Below are positions 54,701-63,482 of a stretch of DNA of 64,000 bases, piece by piece (position 1 is the stretch's first letter; every line of letters begins with the position of its first letter). The DNA is taken from assembly GCF_000964085.1 (NCBI RefSeq), contig NZ_JZRB01000002.1, forward strand, positions 1 through 64,000. The letters run 5' to 3'. Both the position numbers and the translations under genes were made by a program. This stretch comes from Luteibacter yeojuensis (GTDB lineage Bacteria; Pseudomonadota; Gammaproteobacteria; Xanthomonadales; Rhodanobacteraceae). The notes under the pieces are model-generated. The model worked only from the letters and a program-made list of their open reading frames with translations, was not told the DNA's origin and searched no databases.

Positions 54701-54747
54701 ACACCCAGCCGCGCTACGCTCGCTTCGGCATCACGTACGACTTCTGA
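51730..54747 (+). CDS. TonB-dependent receptor, Oar-like with N-terminal carboxypeptidase-regulatory domain
   Basis: About 1,005 residues. Signal peptide (LLCAAVAATFSGLAYGQA), then a short Ig-like carboxypeptidase-regulatory domain (TGRITGTAPAAAGETVLIEG) and a plug with DLARLPLQRSAEAVALLAPGASPGYTGFKNAFGG. The barrel ends ARFGITYDF with terminal Phe. The Oar group handles peptides or glycans, unconfirmed here. CCGGAGC lies 9 bp upstream of ATG. The next gene starts 10 bp after the stop. Confidence 0.88.
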   Translation: MTSFPALRRTLLCAAVAATFSGLAYGQATTGRITGTAPAAAGETVLIEGSNGLTREVGVDANDRYTAESLPLATYKVSLKSNGNIVDSRDNVTLRVGAATDVSFAGAAPSAADAQSLGAVTVSASSLAKIDVATVASSTVITSADLARLPLQRSAEAVALLAPGASPGYTGFKNAFGGSTVSFAGSAVTENAYYINGMNTTDPLSGFGGVTLPYGAIDQQEILSGGYSAMYGRSDGGVISQVGKRGTNEWHFGAQVLWEPDFARASARNITYGHDNPAPPGSLQTRNDRNHEWTSTISAYAGGPLIKDKLYAFAAVEMERSQGNSIGDVNHAYDTKYTYKDPKWYGKLDWNINDSNILELTGINQTHRSNGNKYNYDYDTDTVGDFASPDSTYKTRAMVYVAKYTSYITDDLTLTALYGKSKLTYYNEPPDTGIVGPFIGNLSAQNPALNGGTPISNGQTLDTVDNPDHESTNRNLRIDLNYKIGSHSITAGIDNQDSHDIDDGTTIGGVGYELWYAKQDPNLNISDSPFVDKPANYPGGATGYYGYYRHYNTLASVRVKQRAQYIMDDWQINDRWLLSVGIRNDQFTNYNPAGEPYLRLTKPQWAPRVGFSWDVNGDSLFKVYGNAGRYFLAMPASVALRTSAGSLATNQYFTYTGIDNQGLPTGVTFVQSATGGAVSPNGEYGQPPDPKTVSSKNIKSEYQDEFILGADKQLNADWVAGAKATVRRLRNALDDVCDNGAIKNAAEAQGADLDNLTVGSCYLSNPGRANVYSLKNADGGYTDVTVTNADFGFPHLKRNYYGLDLYLSHPFDGTWSGKVDYLYSRSYGNTEGQVRSDVGQGSVAASRDWDYATLMNYANGDLGNDRKHQIKIYGSYQVAPEWLLSANILIQSGLPKSCLGRYGADESDPSGYGSYYHFCFGEPSAYGAKGREPWEELVDVSAEYRPLWADKKLAFSVSVFNILNQQRSQRTNPVSGSTNSVNDGYQQVISYTQPRYARFGITYDF

Positions 54748-54757
54748 CGGGGCGTCC

Positions 54758-56701
54758 ATGCATCCACTCCTGCGACTGGGTATCGTCGCGCTTGCCGCCG
54801 GGGTCGTCGCGACCCCGGCGGTGGGCGGCGAGAAGACCTACAAAGACCTGCCGACGGAAATCCCGGCGCGCTTCACGCCTGCGAACCCCGGCTTCGACTA
54901 CGAGCGCCGCACCATCGACATCCCGATGCGCGATGGCGTGAAGCTGCACACGGTGGTCCTGGTGCCGAAGGGCGCCACGCATGCCGGCATCCTGCTCACC
55001 CGCACCCCGTACGGCGCCGATGGCATGGGCCACCGCAGCGATAGCCCGCACCTGGGGCCCGCGCTGCGCGGCTACGACAACCCCGCCGACATCATCGTCC
55101 AGGACGGCTACATCCGCGTCATCCAGGATATCCGCGGCAAGAACGGTTCCGAAGGCGACTTCGTCATGAACCGGCCGCCCACCGGCCATGGCAACCCCAC
55201 GTCCATCGATGAATCCACCGATATCTACGACACCATCGACTGGCTCGTGAAGCACGTGCCCGAGTCGAATGGCAAGGTCGGCATCATCGGTATCTCGTAC
55301 GATGGTTTCGAGGCGATGATCGCCACGATCCGCCCCCACCCTGCGCTCAAGGTCGCCGTGCCGATCAACCCCATGATCGACGGCTGGATGGGCGACGACT
55401 GGTTCCACCGCGGCGCGTTCCGCCAGCAGATGATCCCGTACATCTACGGCATGGTGAACTCACGCCAGAGCAACATCGGCTGGACCACCGGCTACCGCGA
55501 CGACTACGACCTGTACCTGCGCGGCGGCTCGGCGGGTGACATCGGCCGCGCCTACGGCATGGAGGCGCTGGGCTTCTGGCAGAAGCTGCTCGCCCACCCC
55601 GCCTACGACAGCTTCTGGTCCGACCAGGCGCTGGACAAAATCGCCGCGAAGGAACCCATGACGGTGCCCACCATGCTGGTGCACAGCCTGTGGGACCAGG
55701 AAGACAACTACGGCGACATGGCGGTGTACCGCGCGCTCGCGCCGCGCGACCCCGGCCACGAAAAGCTGTGGCTCGTCCTCGGCCCCTGGCGCCACGCCAA
55801 GACATGGGAAAACGCCAGCACCATCGGCGCCATCGAACTGGGCAGCGACACCGGCAAGACGTTCCGCCAGACGATGCTGCGCCCGTTCCTTGCGCAGTAC
55901 CTGAAAGACGGCGCGCCGAAGGCCGACATCGCGCCGGTGAACGCGTTCGTCACCGGCGAAAACGCCTGGCGCAAGCTCGATGCGTGGCCGTCATCGTGCC
56001 GCGCGGGCTGCGCGCCGACCATGCAGCGGTGGTACGCCGAGCCTAACGGTGGCTTCGGCACGACCGTGCCAGCGCAGGGTGAAGACGCGTATGTTTCCGA
56101 CCCGGCCAAGCCCGTGCCCTACCGCGTGCGGCCCATCCAGTCGTGGTCGCACGGCGTGGCCGACCGCGAAGACTCCTGGCCGGAATGGCTGGTGGACGAC
56201 CAGCGCCAGTTCGCCACGCGCACTGACGTGCTCACGTATGTCTCGCCCGTGCTCGAACAGCCGCTGGGCGTATCAGGCGAGCCACTGGTCCACCTGCTCG
56301 CGTCCACCAGCGGCACCGACAGCGACTGGGTGGTGAAGCTGATCGACGTCTACCCCGATGAAGTGGAAGAAAAGCCCTCGATGGGCGGCTACCAGCTGCC
56401 CGTGGCCATGGAGATCTTCCGCGGGCGCTACCGCGAGGGCTACGACACGCCGAAGGCGCTGGAAGCGGGCAAGGCCTTGCCATACCGTTTTCCCCTGCCC
56501 ACGGTGAACCACGTCTTCCAGCCCGGCCACCGCGTGATGGTGCAGGTGCAGTCAAGCTGGTTCCCGCTCTACGACCGCAACCCGCAGACGTTCGTGCCGA
56601 ACATCTTCAACGCGAAGCCGGCGGATTACGTGAAGGCGACGCAGAAGGTGGTGCGGGATGGGGAGGATGGGACGTACGTCGAACTTCCCGTCGTGCGGTA
56701 A
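54758..56701 (+). CDS. Exported CocE/NonD-family hydrolase, alpha-amino-acid ester hydrolase-like
   Basis: About 647 residues. After a signal peptide (LGIVALAAGVVATPAVGG) the alpha/beta hydrolase shows the nucleophile elbow GISYDGFEAMIA (Ser180), the acid in VHSLWDQED (Asp313) and the His in LGPWRHAKTW (His346). The C-terminal jelly-roll domain is characteristic of S15 enzymes. Sequence around DGWMGDDWFHRGAFRQ strongly resembles Xanthomonas alpha-amino-acid ester hydrolases. It is coupled to an Oar-like receptor. Confidence 0.88.
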   Translation: MHPLLRLGIVALAAGVVATPAVGGEKTYKDLPTEIPARFTPANPGFDYERRTIDIPMRDGVKLHTVVLVPKGATHAGILLTRTPYGADGMGHRSDSPHLGPALRGYDNPADIIVQDGYIRVIQDIRGKNGSEGDFVMNRPPTGHGNPTSIDESTDIYDTIDWLVKHVPESNGKVGIIGISYDGFEAMIATIRPHPALKVAVPINPMIDGWMGDDWFHRGAFRQQMIPYIYGMVNSRQSNIGWTTGYRDDYDLYLRGGSAGDIGRAYGMEALGFWQKLLAHPAYDSFWSDQALDKIAAKEPMTVPTMLVHSLWDQEDNYGDMAVYRALAPRDPGHEKLWLVLGPWRHAKTWENASTIGAIELGSDTGKTFRQTMLRPFLAQYLKDGAPKADIAPVNAFVTGENAWRKLDAWPSSCRAGCAPTMQRWYAEPNGGFGTTVPAQGEDAYVSDPAKPVPYRVRPIQSWSHGVADREDSWPEWLVDDQRQFATRTDVLTYVSPVLEQPLGVSGEPLVHLLASTSGTDSDWVVKLIDVYPDEVEEKPSMGGYQLPVAMEIFRGRYREGYDTPKALEAGKALPYRFPLPTVNHVFQPGHRVMVQVQSSWFPLYDRNPQTFVPNIFNAKPADYVKATQKVVRDGEDGTYVELPVVR

Positions 56702-56709
56702 ACGAGAGC

Positions 56710-56786
56710 ATCGCGCGCAAGCGCGCTCCCACATGGGGTGGTGAGGACCATCCATGGCCCTTGTGGGAGCGCGCTTGCGCGCGATG
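56710..56786. repeat. REP-like inverted pair
   Basis: Two inverted units (ATCGCGCGCAAGCGCGCTCC with CACA, and TGTGGGAGCGCGCTTGCGCG) sit 26 bp apart between the hydrolase stop and the autotransporter stop, the only sequence in the 93-bp convergent gap. Confidence 0.8.
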
Positions 56787-56794
56787 GCGCTACC

Positions 56795-59700
56795 TCAGCC
56801 CCCGAAATCCCAACGCACGCCCAGGTTCGCCGACCAGCCACGCGCACCCGCGCTGCCGATCTTGTTCTGCCAGTCGGCCTCGCCGTACACCGAGAGCTTG
56901 TTCTTCCAGGCCCACGTGCCGCCCAGGCCCACTTCCATCATCTGGCCGAACTTGCCGCCGATGAACTGCTGCGTGGCGTCGAACCCTTCCTGGCCCACAT
57001 CCACCTTGGCGACGCCGCCCCAGCCCTTGATGTAGTTCGCACGGGCGTACGGGGTGAAGGTGCTGCCGGCGTCCGTGGTCCAGGTGCGGTCGAAGCGCAG
57101 CCCGGCGCGGCCGATCGTCTGGTCCAGCGACTGGTAATGCGTCGTGACGCCTTCGAGGTCGGTCTGGTCGCGCAGGCCCACGTGCTGCCGTGTCAACTGC
57201 AGCTGCGGCTCCAGCTCCCAGCCGCCGGCGAAGCGGAACGGGTAGCCGGTTTCCACCGACCCTTCCCAGCCCGAGCCGCGCACGCGTGCCAGGTCCTTCG
57301 CACGGCCCGTGTCCAGGTCGCCCACGTGGCGGTCGCCCTGCGCCACGACGTCGACGTAGAAGCCGTTCTGCTGCTGCCACGTGACGAACATGGCGATGGA
57401 GTTGGTATCGAACTTGGAGTGGCTGTAGCCATCCGCCGCCTTCGGGTCGATGCGCGTCGTGCCGTGCGTATAGGCCACGCCGGCACGCAGGCTCGAGCGA
57501 TCCATGTCGAGGGCGAAGATGTTGGCGCCGACCTGCACGCCGCGGGTATCCGAGCTGTAGTCGTAGCCGTACTGCCCGAACGAGCGGTTGCTGGAGACAT
57601 CGTAGTCGCCACCGAAGTAGCGCACGAACGTCTCGCCTCCAAGGCCTTCGCCCAGGTCATCCATGTTGCGCGTTTCGCCCAGGCGGCGGTGCAGGTTATC
57701 GATGCTGCGGTAGCCATAGAGCGCCAGCGCCGACGGCGTGACGATCGCGTTGGGCACCTGAGGCACCACGGCCGGCCGGACGTTATCGCCCGCGGCGACC
57801 GGGGTGATGGGCGTGGCCGGCGTACCGGGCGGCGTGGCGTCCGCCGGTGGCACGTAAGGCTGCCCGGGCGGCGGCGTGGCTGGCGGCGTCGATGCCGTGG
57901 GCGCCGGGCACGGCCCATTGCACACCAGCACGTTGGCCAGGCGGTAATCCCAGTAGTTGCTGCCGGTGGTGGTGCCACCGACCAGGCGCTGGCCCGCGTC
58001 GGCCACGCCCGGCTGGAACGCGTACAACCCGTATTGGTACGGGCCGAAGCCGACGTAGCCACCGTTGAGCCGGAACGCCCCGCCGGTGGAATTACCCCCC
58101 ACCTGCACGACGCTGATGCCTTCGCCCGACTGGACGAACCCGTTGCGGTCGAGGTCGGTGAGTGCGCCAGTGCTCAGCATCGACGGCGTGATGTTCAGCA
58201 CCGTCTCGCCGCTGGCGTCGCCGTTGATCAGCAGGCGGTCGGTCGATTGGGTGGCCAGGGCGCCGCCCTCGTTGAGGGTCGAGACCAGGTTTACGCGGCC
58301 GCCGCTCGACGCATAGTTACCGTCGATGGTGAGCGTGTTGCCGGGTGAGCCGCTGCCGTTGGTGAGGTCGATGGTGCCGTTGTTGCTGACGTTTGCCGAG
58401 CCGGGCGTGCCGGCGGAGATCACCGGGTGGACGTTGTTGCCCGCGAGCAGCGCGGACGAGCCATCGATATTCACGTCGCTGCCGCCCATCACCAGGTTAT
58501 CGGTGAGCTCGAACGTCGAACCGTTGGTGAGGTTGAACGTGTTCCACCCCGACAGGCGGATGCCCTTGTCGAGTGTATCGGCGGCGAACGTGCCGCCACG
58601 CGCCTGCGTGCCGTTGAAGGTCAGCGTGTTGCTGCCGCCGGTGCCGGCCAGCAGGTGGTAGGTCGACGAGGTATCGACCGCACCCAGCGTGGCGTTATTG
58701 CCCACGCCATCGCCCATGGTGAGGCCACCGTTGAGCGTGCCGCCGGTCCAGTTGAAGGTATCGCCGCCTTCACCCGTGGCGATCTCGCCCGTGACGGCGC
58801 CGGATGGCAGGGCCACCGTGTCATTGCCCGCGCTACCACGCACCGCGGTGGCCGATGGCGACGCCGCGGTGATCGTGCCGGTATTGGTGAACGTGGTGCC
58901 GGTGCCATTTGCCAGGTCCACCACGGGCGCGGCCGTGCTGGCCGACGTCAGCGTGCCGGCGTTGGCCACGGACGACGCCGTGCCGGCCACCAGCGCCGAA
59001 CCACCGGCCGCGTTGAGGATGTTGACGGTCGCCGCGGAGTTCACCGCGCCGCTCGTGAGCGCCTGGATGCCCGTGCTGCCCGCGCCGTTGCCATGGATGG
59101 TGAAGCCATTGCCCAGCGTGAGGTCGCCCGTGGTGGCAGTGCCGTCCGCGTTGCGGAATGCATAGCCCGTGCCGCTGCCATCCACCTCCATCGTGGCGGT
59201 GGATGCCGGGTCGATGGCCGTGGCGGTGCGCAGCCCGGCGCCATTCCCCACGCGCAACGTCGCGTCGCTGAGCGTGATGGCGCCGATCTCCGCCGCGTTC
59301 TCGATCGCGTTGCCGGTGCCCAGGGTCGTCACCGTGGTGCCGTTCGCCAGCAGCGACGTGGCGCCCGTGTCGAGCAGGATGCCGTGGGCGCTGCCGTTGG
59401 TGGTGATGGCCGAATCACCGGCGCCCAGCTGCAGGCCCGCGCCGCTGGTGAGCTGCACGCCGGCCACGCCGTCGTCCACGTTGATGGTGCCGGCGGGGTT
59501 CAAGCGCTGGGTGCCCGTGCCTTCGACGCGCACGCCCGTGCCGTTGCCGACATGGATGGTGCCCGTGTTCGCCAGCGTGCCGCCGCTGCGCAGGATCGCG
59601 CCGGTGGCGCCAGGGCCGGAAAGATCGATGCTGCCGCTGTTCGTGGCCGCCGCGTTGCTTTCCACGACCATGCCGGTGGTGTTCGCGCCCGTGAAATTCA

Positions 59701-62257
59701 GCGCACCGGCGTTCGCCAGCGTGGCGCTGTTGCGGGCGATGAAGCCCGTGACACCCGAAGCCGACGACGTGATGGTGGCGAGGCTGCTGAGCGACGTCGC
59801 GGCCGTCGGCGCGCCAACGGCCGCCCCCGTGAGGTCGTGCTTCTGCCCATCGGATACGCCGGCCACGGCACCATCGCCCGTCAGGTTCATGGTCGTCGCG
59901 GCATCGATGGTGCCGGTGGCGCCGCCCTCGACGAGCACGCCTTGCGCACCGGCACCGGCGACATTGACCGACGCGTTGCGCGTGTTCAACACCGTGCCCG
60001 TGCCCGAGCCGAGGATGCCGGTCGCCTGCGCGCCCGACACCGAGGCGGCCAGCCCCGTGCCGTCGAAATCGGCGCCGCTATCGAGGCGGAACAGCGTCGA
60101 GCGCTGGGTGGATACATCCAGCGCGGAACCGCTGGCCACGTTGATATGGGCATCGTTGCCGTAGGCGAAGAAGCCGATCTGGTCGGTGCCATTGGCGAAC
60201 GTCGGCGCCGCGCCGGCCGCCACGTTGACGGTGGCGCGGCCACGGGCGTGGATACCGATGGCGCCGTTGCCCGTGAGGTTCACCGCACCCTCGACGTTGC
60301 CGACCGACTCCGCGCTACCCTGCCCTTCCACCCATACGCCGTAGTTGCGCGTGCCGCTGACCGGGTCGGCGGCACCCGAGACATTGATGACGCCCGTGGA
60401 CCGCACGAGCGAGCCCACGGCACCCGTCGACAGGGCCTTGATGCCCGTGCCGTTGACGCCCGCCACGTTGATCGTGCCCTTGTTGATGATGCCCGCGCCC
60501 GACGAACCGGCGTTCACCACAGAGATGCCGAAGTTATCGCGCGGCACGGCGGTGGCGCGGCCGTTGACGTTGATCGTGCCCGAGTTGGTGACGCTGGCGC
60601 CGTTCGCGCTGACGAGGATGCCCGCCGCGTTCTGGGTCAGCGTGCCAAGCGTGATGGTGCCCTGGTTATCCACCGTGCCCGCGCGCGCCACGTTGATACC
60701 GGCGCTGGTGGTGGCCTGGTTGAGCGCCACGTCCGCCGGGGTGTCGCTGGCCGTCGCCTGCGGCCCGCGGCCAAGGTAGATGAGGCCACCCGGCCCATTG
60801 GTGAACGTCGAGGTGGGTGTGTTGACCAGCACGCCGTTGATCGAGCCGTTCGAGCGCGAGCCGGTGACGGCGACATTGATGTTGCCGTTGTTGGTGGCGT
60901 TCGAGGTGGCGCCCAGGCGGATGCCGTTCGATTGGCCGGCACCGTTCACCGTGCCCAGGGCGGTATTGATGATGCCGCCAGCGTTGTTCGTGAACGTGCT
61001 GCCGTCGGCGAGGTCGACGGCATTCAGGCCATAGGTGCTCGGTAGCACCGCGGTGGCGCCGAAGAAACCGCCATTGATCACACCCGAGTTGGTGCCGCGC
61101 GAGCCGGATTGCAGGCTCAGCGCGACGCGATCGCCACTGGTACCGGCCGTGCCGATGGTACCCAGCACGTCGGCGGAGGCGCCGTTGGTGGCACGGATGA
61201 GGCCGCCATTGGTATTGACACCCTCGAGCGTCGCGCCCGATGCCACGGTGCCGTGGGCATTCGCACCATCGAGGCCCATCACCACGCGCAGGCCGACGGG
61301 CTGGAAGCCGTCTTCCTGGTCGTCGGCCGAAATGCCGTAGGTGATGCTCTCGTTGCTGTACGTGTAGCCCTGGTTGAACAGCGTGGTGTACTGCGTGTAG
61401 TTGATCGACCCGTTCTGGATGCCCGCGATGAGGAAGTTGTTGTAGTCCTTCAGCTGCGCGGCATTGGTCACCGTGTGCGACGTGGTGACGCCGTTGCGGT
61501 CGGTGATGGTGAACGTGCCGCCGTAATGCGAGACATACGTCACCGCATAGCCCTGCGTGGTGGCGGGGTTCTGGTCGCCCACGAAGGTGAAGCGGTTGTT
61601 CGACTGCCAGTTGATGTTGCTGGCGGCGGTGCCCGTGCCGTCCGCGGCAAACAGCGTGCTCTGCTTCGCGGCAAGGGTGAAGGCGTTGTTGCCGTTGACG
61701 CTCGAAGCGCCCGCGTCGCCCAGGTTCACATTGAGCGTGCCGCCGGCGTTGCTGACCTGCGCCACGCGCATGTTGATGTACTGGTTATCGCCGACATTGA
61801 CGATGTCGGGCACCTGGTTGTCGTACGAGACCGGCGTCAGGTCGTTGAAGTTCGCCGAGTTGTAGACCGACACGACCCGGTTGGTGCCGGTGATCGGGTC
61901 ACGCACGGTGATGCCCTGGTTCGCGCTGCCGGGGTTGAGTCGCGGCTGCCCGATCCATTGCTGTGTGTTGTTGGTGATGCGGCCGGCGTCGTACAACGCC
62001 TGCAAGGTGGTGTTCTGGTTGCCCGTCAGGCCGATTTCGAACTGACTCGAGTTGCCCACCAGCGTGGTCGTGCCGCCATTGGGCACCACCGTGACCCCGA
62101 CCTGGTTATCGTTGTCGCGCGGGTTGTACGCCGGCACCGAAACGGTCTGGGCCTGCACCGCAGGCACGGCGAATGCCGCGGCGATGGCCATGGCGAGCAG
62201 CGCGCGGCGGCAGGCGCCTGGAGCCGGGCGGAAGGCAGGCGTGTGGTTCGTCTTCAT
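56795..62257 (-). CDS. Giant autotransporter with outer-membrane beta-barrel domain
   Basis: About 1,820 residues. Signal peptide (ALLAMAIAAAFAVPAVQAQ) with an extended N-terminus; the passenger of about 1,480 residues is made of Gly/Asn/Thr-rich repeats (STLANAGALNFTGANTTG-like turns), typical of a beta-helix adhesin. A proline-rich linker (PPATPPPGQPYVPP) precedes the barrel, about residues 1510-1820. The C-terminus is WDFGG rather than ending in Phe or Trp, an unusual ending. Start at 62257 (MKTNHTPAFRP); the longer frame to 62314 is less likely. The surface-exposed function is unknown. Confidence 0.88.
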   Translation of the reverse strand: MKTNHTPAFRPAPGACRRALLAMAIAAAFAVPAVQAQTVSVPAYNPRDNDNQVGVTVVPNGGTTTLVGNSSQFEIGLTGNQNTTLQALYDAGRITNNTQQWIGQPRLNPGSANQGITVRDPITGTNRVVSVYNSANFNDLTPVSYDNQVPDIVNVGDNQYINMRVAQVSNAGGTLNVNLGDAGASSVNGNNAFTLAAKQSTLFAADGTGTAASNINWQSNNRFTFVGDQNPATTQGYAVTYVSHYGGTFTITDRNGVTTSHTVTNAAQLKDYNNFLIAGIQNGSINYTQYTTLFNQGYTYSNESITYGISADDQEDGFQPVGLRVVMGLDGANAHGTVASGATLEGVNTNGGLIRATNGASADVLGTIGTAGTSGDRVALSLQSGSRGTNSGVINGGFFGATAVLPSTYGLNAVDLADGSTFTNNAGGIINTALGTVNGAGQSNGIRLGATSNATNNGNINVAVTGSRSNGSINGVLVNTPTSTFTNGPGGLIYLGRGPQATASDTPADVALNQATTSAGINVARAGTVDNQGTITLGTLTQNAAGILVSANGASVTNSGTINVNGRATAVPRDNFGISVVNAGSSGAGIINKGTINVAGVNGTGIKALSTGAVGSLVRSTGVINVSGAADPVSGTRNYGVWVEGQGSAESVGNVEGAVNLTGNGAIGIHARGRATVNVAAGAAPTFANGTDQIGFFAYGNDAHINVASGSALDVSTQRSTLFRLDSGADFDGTGLAASVSGAQATGILGSGTGTVLNTRNASVNVAGAGAQGVLVEGGATGTIDAATTMNLTGDGAVAGVSDGQKHDLTGAAVGAPTAATSLSSLATITSSASGVTGFIARNSATLANAGALNFTGANTTGMVVESNAAATNSGSIDLSGPGATGAILRSGGTLANTGTIHVGNGTGVRVEGTGTQRLNPAGTINVDDGVAGVQLTSGAGLQLGAGDSAITTNGSAHGILLDTGATSLLANGTTVTTLGTGNAIENAAEIGAITLSDATLRVGNGAGLRTATAIDPASTATMEVDGSGTGYAFRNADGTATTGDLTLGNGFTIHGNGAGSTGIQALTSGAVNSAATVNILNAAGGSALVAGTASSVANAGTLTSASTAAPVVDLANGTGTTFTNTGTITAASPSATAVRGSAGNDTVALPSGAVTGEIATGEGGDTFNWTGGTLNGGLTMGDGVGNNATLGAVDTSSTYHLLAGTGGSNTLTFNGTQARGGTFAADTLDKGIRLSGWNTFNLTNGSTFELTDNLVMGGSDVNIDGSSALLAGNNVHPVISAGTPGSANVSNNGTIDLTNGSGSPGNTLTIDGNYASSGGRVNLVSTLNEGGALATQSTDRLLINGDASGETVLNITPSMLSTGALTDLDRNGFVQSGEGISVVQVGGNSTGGAFRLNGGYVGFGPYQYGLYAFQPGVADAGQRLVGGTTTGSNYWDYRLANVLVCNGPCPAPTASTPPATPPPGQPYVPPADATPPGTPATPITPVAAGDNVRPAVVPQVPNAIVTPSALALYGYRSIDNLHRRLGETRNMDDLGEGLGGETFVRYFGGDYDVSSNRSFGQYGYDYSSDTRGVQVGANIFALDMDRSSLRAGVAYTHGTTRIDPKAADGYSHSKFDTNSIAMFVTWQQQNGFYVDVVAQGDRHVGDLDTGRAKDLARVRGSGWEGSVETGYPFRFAGGWELEPQLQLTRQHVGLRDQTDLEGVTTHYQSLDQTIGRAGLRFDRTWTTDAGSTFTPYARANYIKGWGGVAKVDVGQEGFDATQQFIGGKFGQMMEVGLGGTWAWKNKLSVYGEADWQNKIGSAGARGWSANLGVRWDFGG

Positions 62258-62498
62258 ATTGTCGTGTTCCCGTCGAAGCCGCCGTCCGGAGCGGCTTGTG
62301 ACGCAGGCAGGCATCCCAGCCCGGAAGAGCGAGCCCCCTCACTCAGCTCTACCGGGGCCCGTTTGGCTACCGTGCAGAGCGGCGGCCAGCAACCTCACGT
62401 TGCAAAACGCGCCTCCAATCGCAGGATATACAAATCCGGCAATGAAGGTTTCGTGGACGGCGCCGTCATCGGCTTGAAACTCCCCTATACTCCGCGCG

Positions 62499-63344
62499 AT
62501 GAAACCAAGCGTCCTGTTGCAGTACATCCTCCCGCACCGCTTCCTTTCCCGGATCGTCTACCAGGCGACCCGCTGGGAATGGGCACCGTGGAAGAATTTC
62601 CTGATCGAACAGATCGTGCGGCGCTACCACGTGGATATGTCGCAGGCGGCGCAGCCCGATCCGCTGGCCTATCCACACTTCAATGCGTTCTTCACCCGCA
62701 AGCTGAAACCGGGCGCGCGCGTGGCCGACCCCGACCCGCAGGCCATACTGTGCCCCGCCGACGGCCGCATCAGCCAGCTGGGCCGTATCCGCGATGGCCG
62801 CATCTTCCAGGCCAAGGGCCAGGAGTACACCGCGGCCGAGCTGCTCGGCAGCGAGGACGCCGCGGCGCCGTTCCGCAACGGCAGCTTCGCGACCATCTAC
62901 CTTTCGCCGCGCGACTACCACCGCGTGCACATGCCGCTCGAGGGCGAACTGACGGGCACGACGCACGTGCCGGGCCGCATCTTCAGCGTGGCACCGTTCG
63001 CCGTCGAAGCCATCCCCCGCCTGTTCGCGCGCAACGAGCGCCTGGTGTGCCGCTTCGACGGCCAGCACGGCCCGTTCGTGTCGGTCATGGTTGGCGCCAT
63101 CCTGGTCTCCAGCGTGGCCACCGTGTGGGACGGCCTGGCCATCCCGCCCTACGCCTCTGAGATCATCCGCACCGATTGCACGGGGCGGGGCGTGAAGCTT
63201 GAGCGCTTTGCCGAAATGGCCCGCTTCAACATGGGCTCCACGGTCATCCTGCTGCTGCCGGAAGGCTACGAATTCGACAATCTCCAGCCGCAACAACAGG
63301 TTATGGTTGGGCAGCGGCTCGGCCGGTGGGCTGGCGGCGCCTAA
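62499..63344 (+). CDS. psd: Phosphatidylserine decarboxylase
   Basis: The 281-residue inner-membrane enzyme makes phosphatidylethanolamine. FNMGSTVILLLP contains the autocleavage site; the canonical LGST is here MGST, a variant I believe is seen in related bacteria. PHFNAFFTRKLKPGAR, CPADGRI and YLSPRDYHRVHMP are typical. It will be processed into beta and alpha (pyruvoyl) chains. It is divergent from the autotransporter with a 241-bp gap (62258-62498) in which I see nothing further. Confidence 0.95.
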   Translation: MKPSVLLQYILPHRFLSRIVYQATRWEWAPWKNFLIEQIVRRYHVDMSQAAQPDPLAYPHFNAFFTRKLKPGARVADPDPQAILCPADGRISQLGRIRDGRIFQAKGQEYTAAELLGSEDAAAPFRNGSFATIYLSPRDYHRVHMPLEGELTGTTHVPGRIFSVAPFAVEAIPRLFARNERLVCRFDGQHGPFVSVMVGAILVSSVATVWDGLAIPPYASEIIRTDCTGRGVKLERFAEMARFNMGSTVILLLPEGYEFDNLQPQQQVMVGQRLGRWAGGA

Positions 63345-63482
63345 AACCGTATGACCTTACGCGTCACATAGTGACGAAAGCGTCTTACATTTGACGCAAG
63401 TCAGGCGTATGCTTCCCCCCTCGGACATCTTGCGTTCAGCAATTAAGTCCGTGACACGCAGTGCCGTATAGGGGAAGTCGTC

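Noticed and set aside
1976..56786. Repeated short palindromes as a CRISPR array
   Set aside because: The units are palindromic, scattered and not regularly spaced, so they are REP elements.
58427..61045. 872-residue plus-strand frame antisense to the autotransporter
   Set aside because: Composition (RGAR/GDGV repeats) mirrors the repeat structure of the autotransporter on the other strand; no domain.
63235..63260. MGST instead of LGST in Psd as a defect
   Set aside because: The Gly-Ser-Thr cleavage residues are intact and the first residue is variable in the family.
63363..63375. GTCAC-ATA-GTGAC inverted repeat as a CRP/Clp-type operator
   Set aside because: Half-sites and spacing do not fit the TGTGA-N6-TCACA pattern; kept only as a note on the hypothetical gene.
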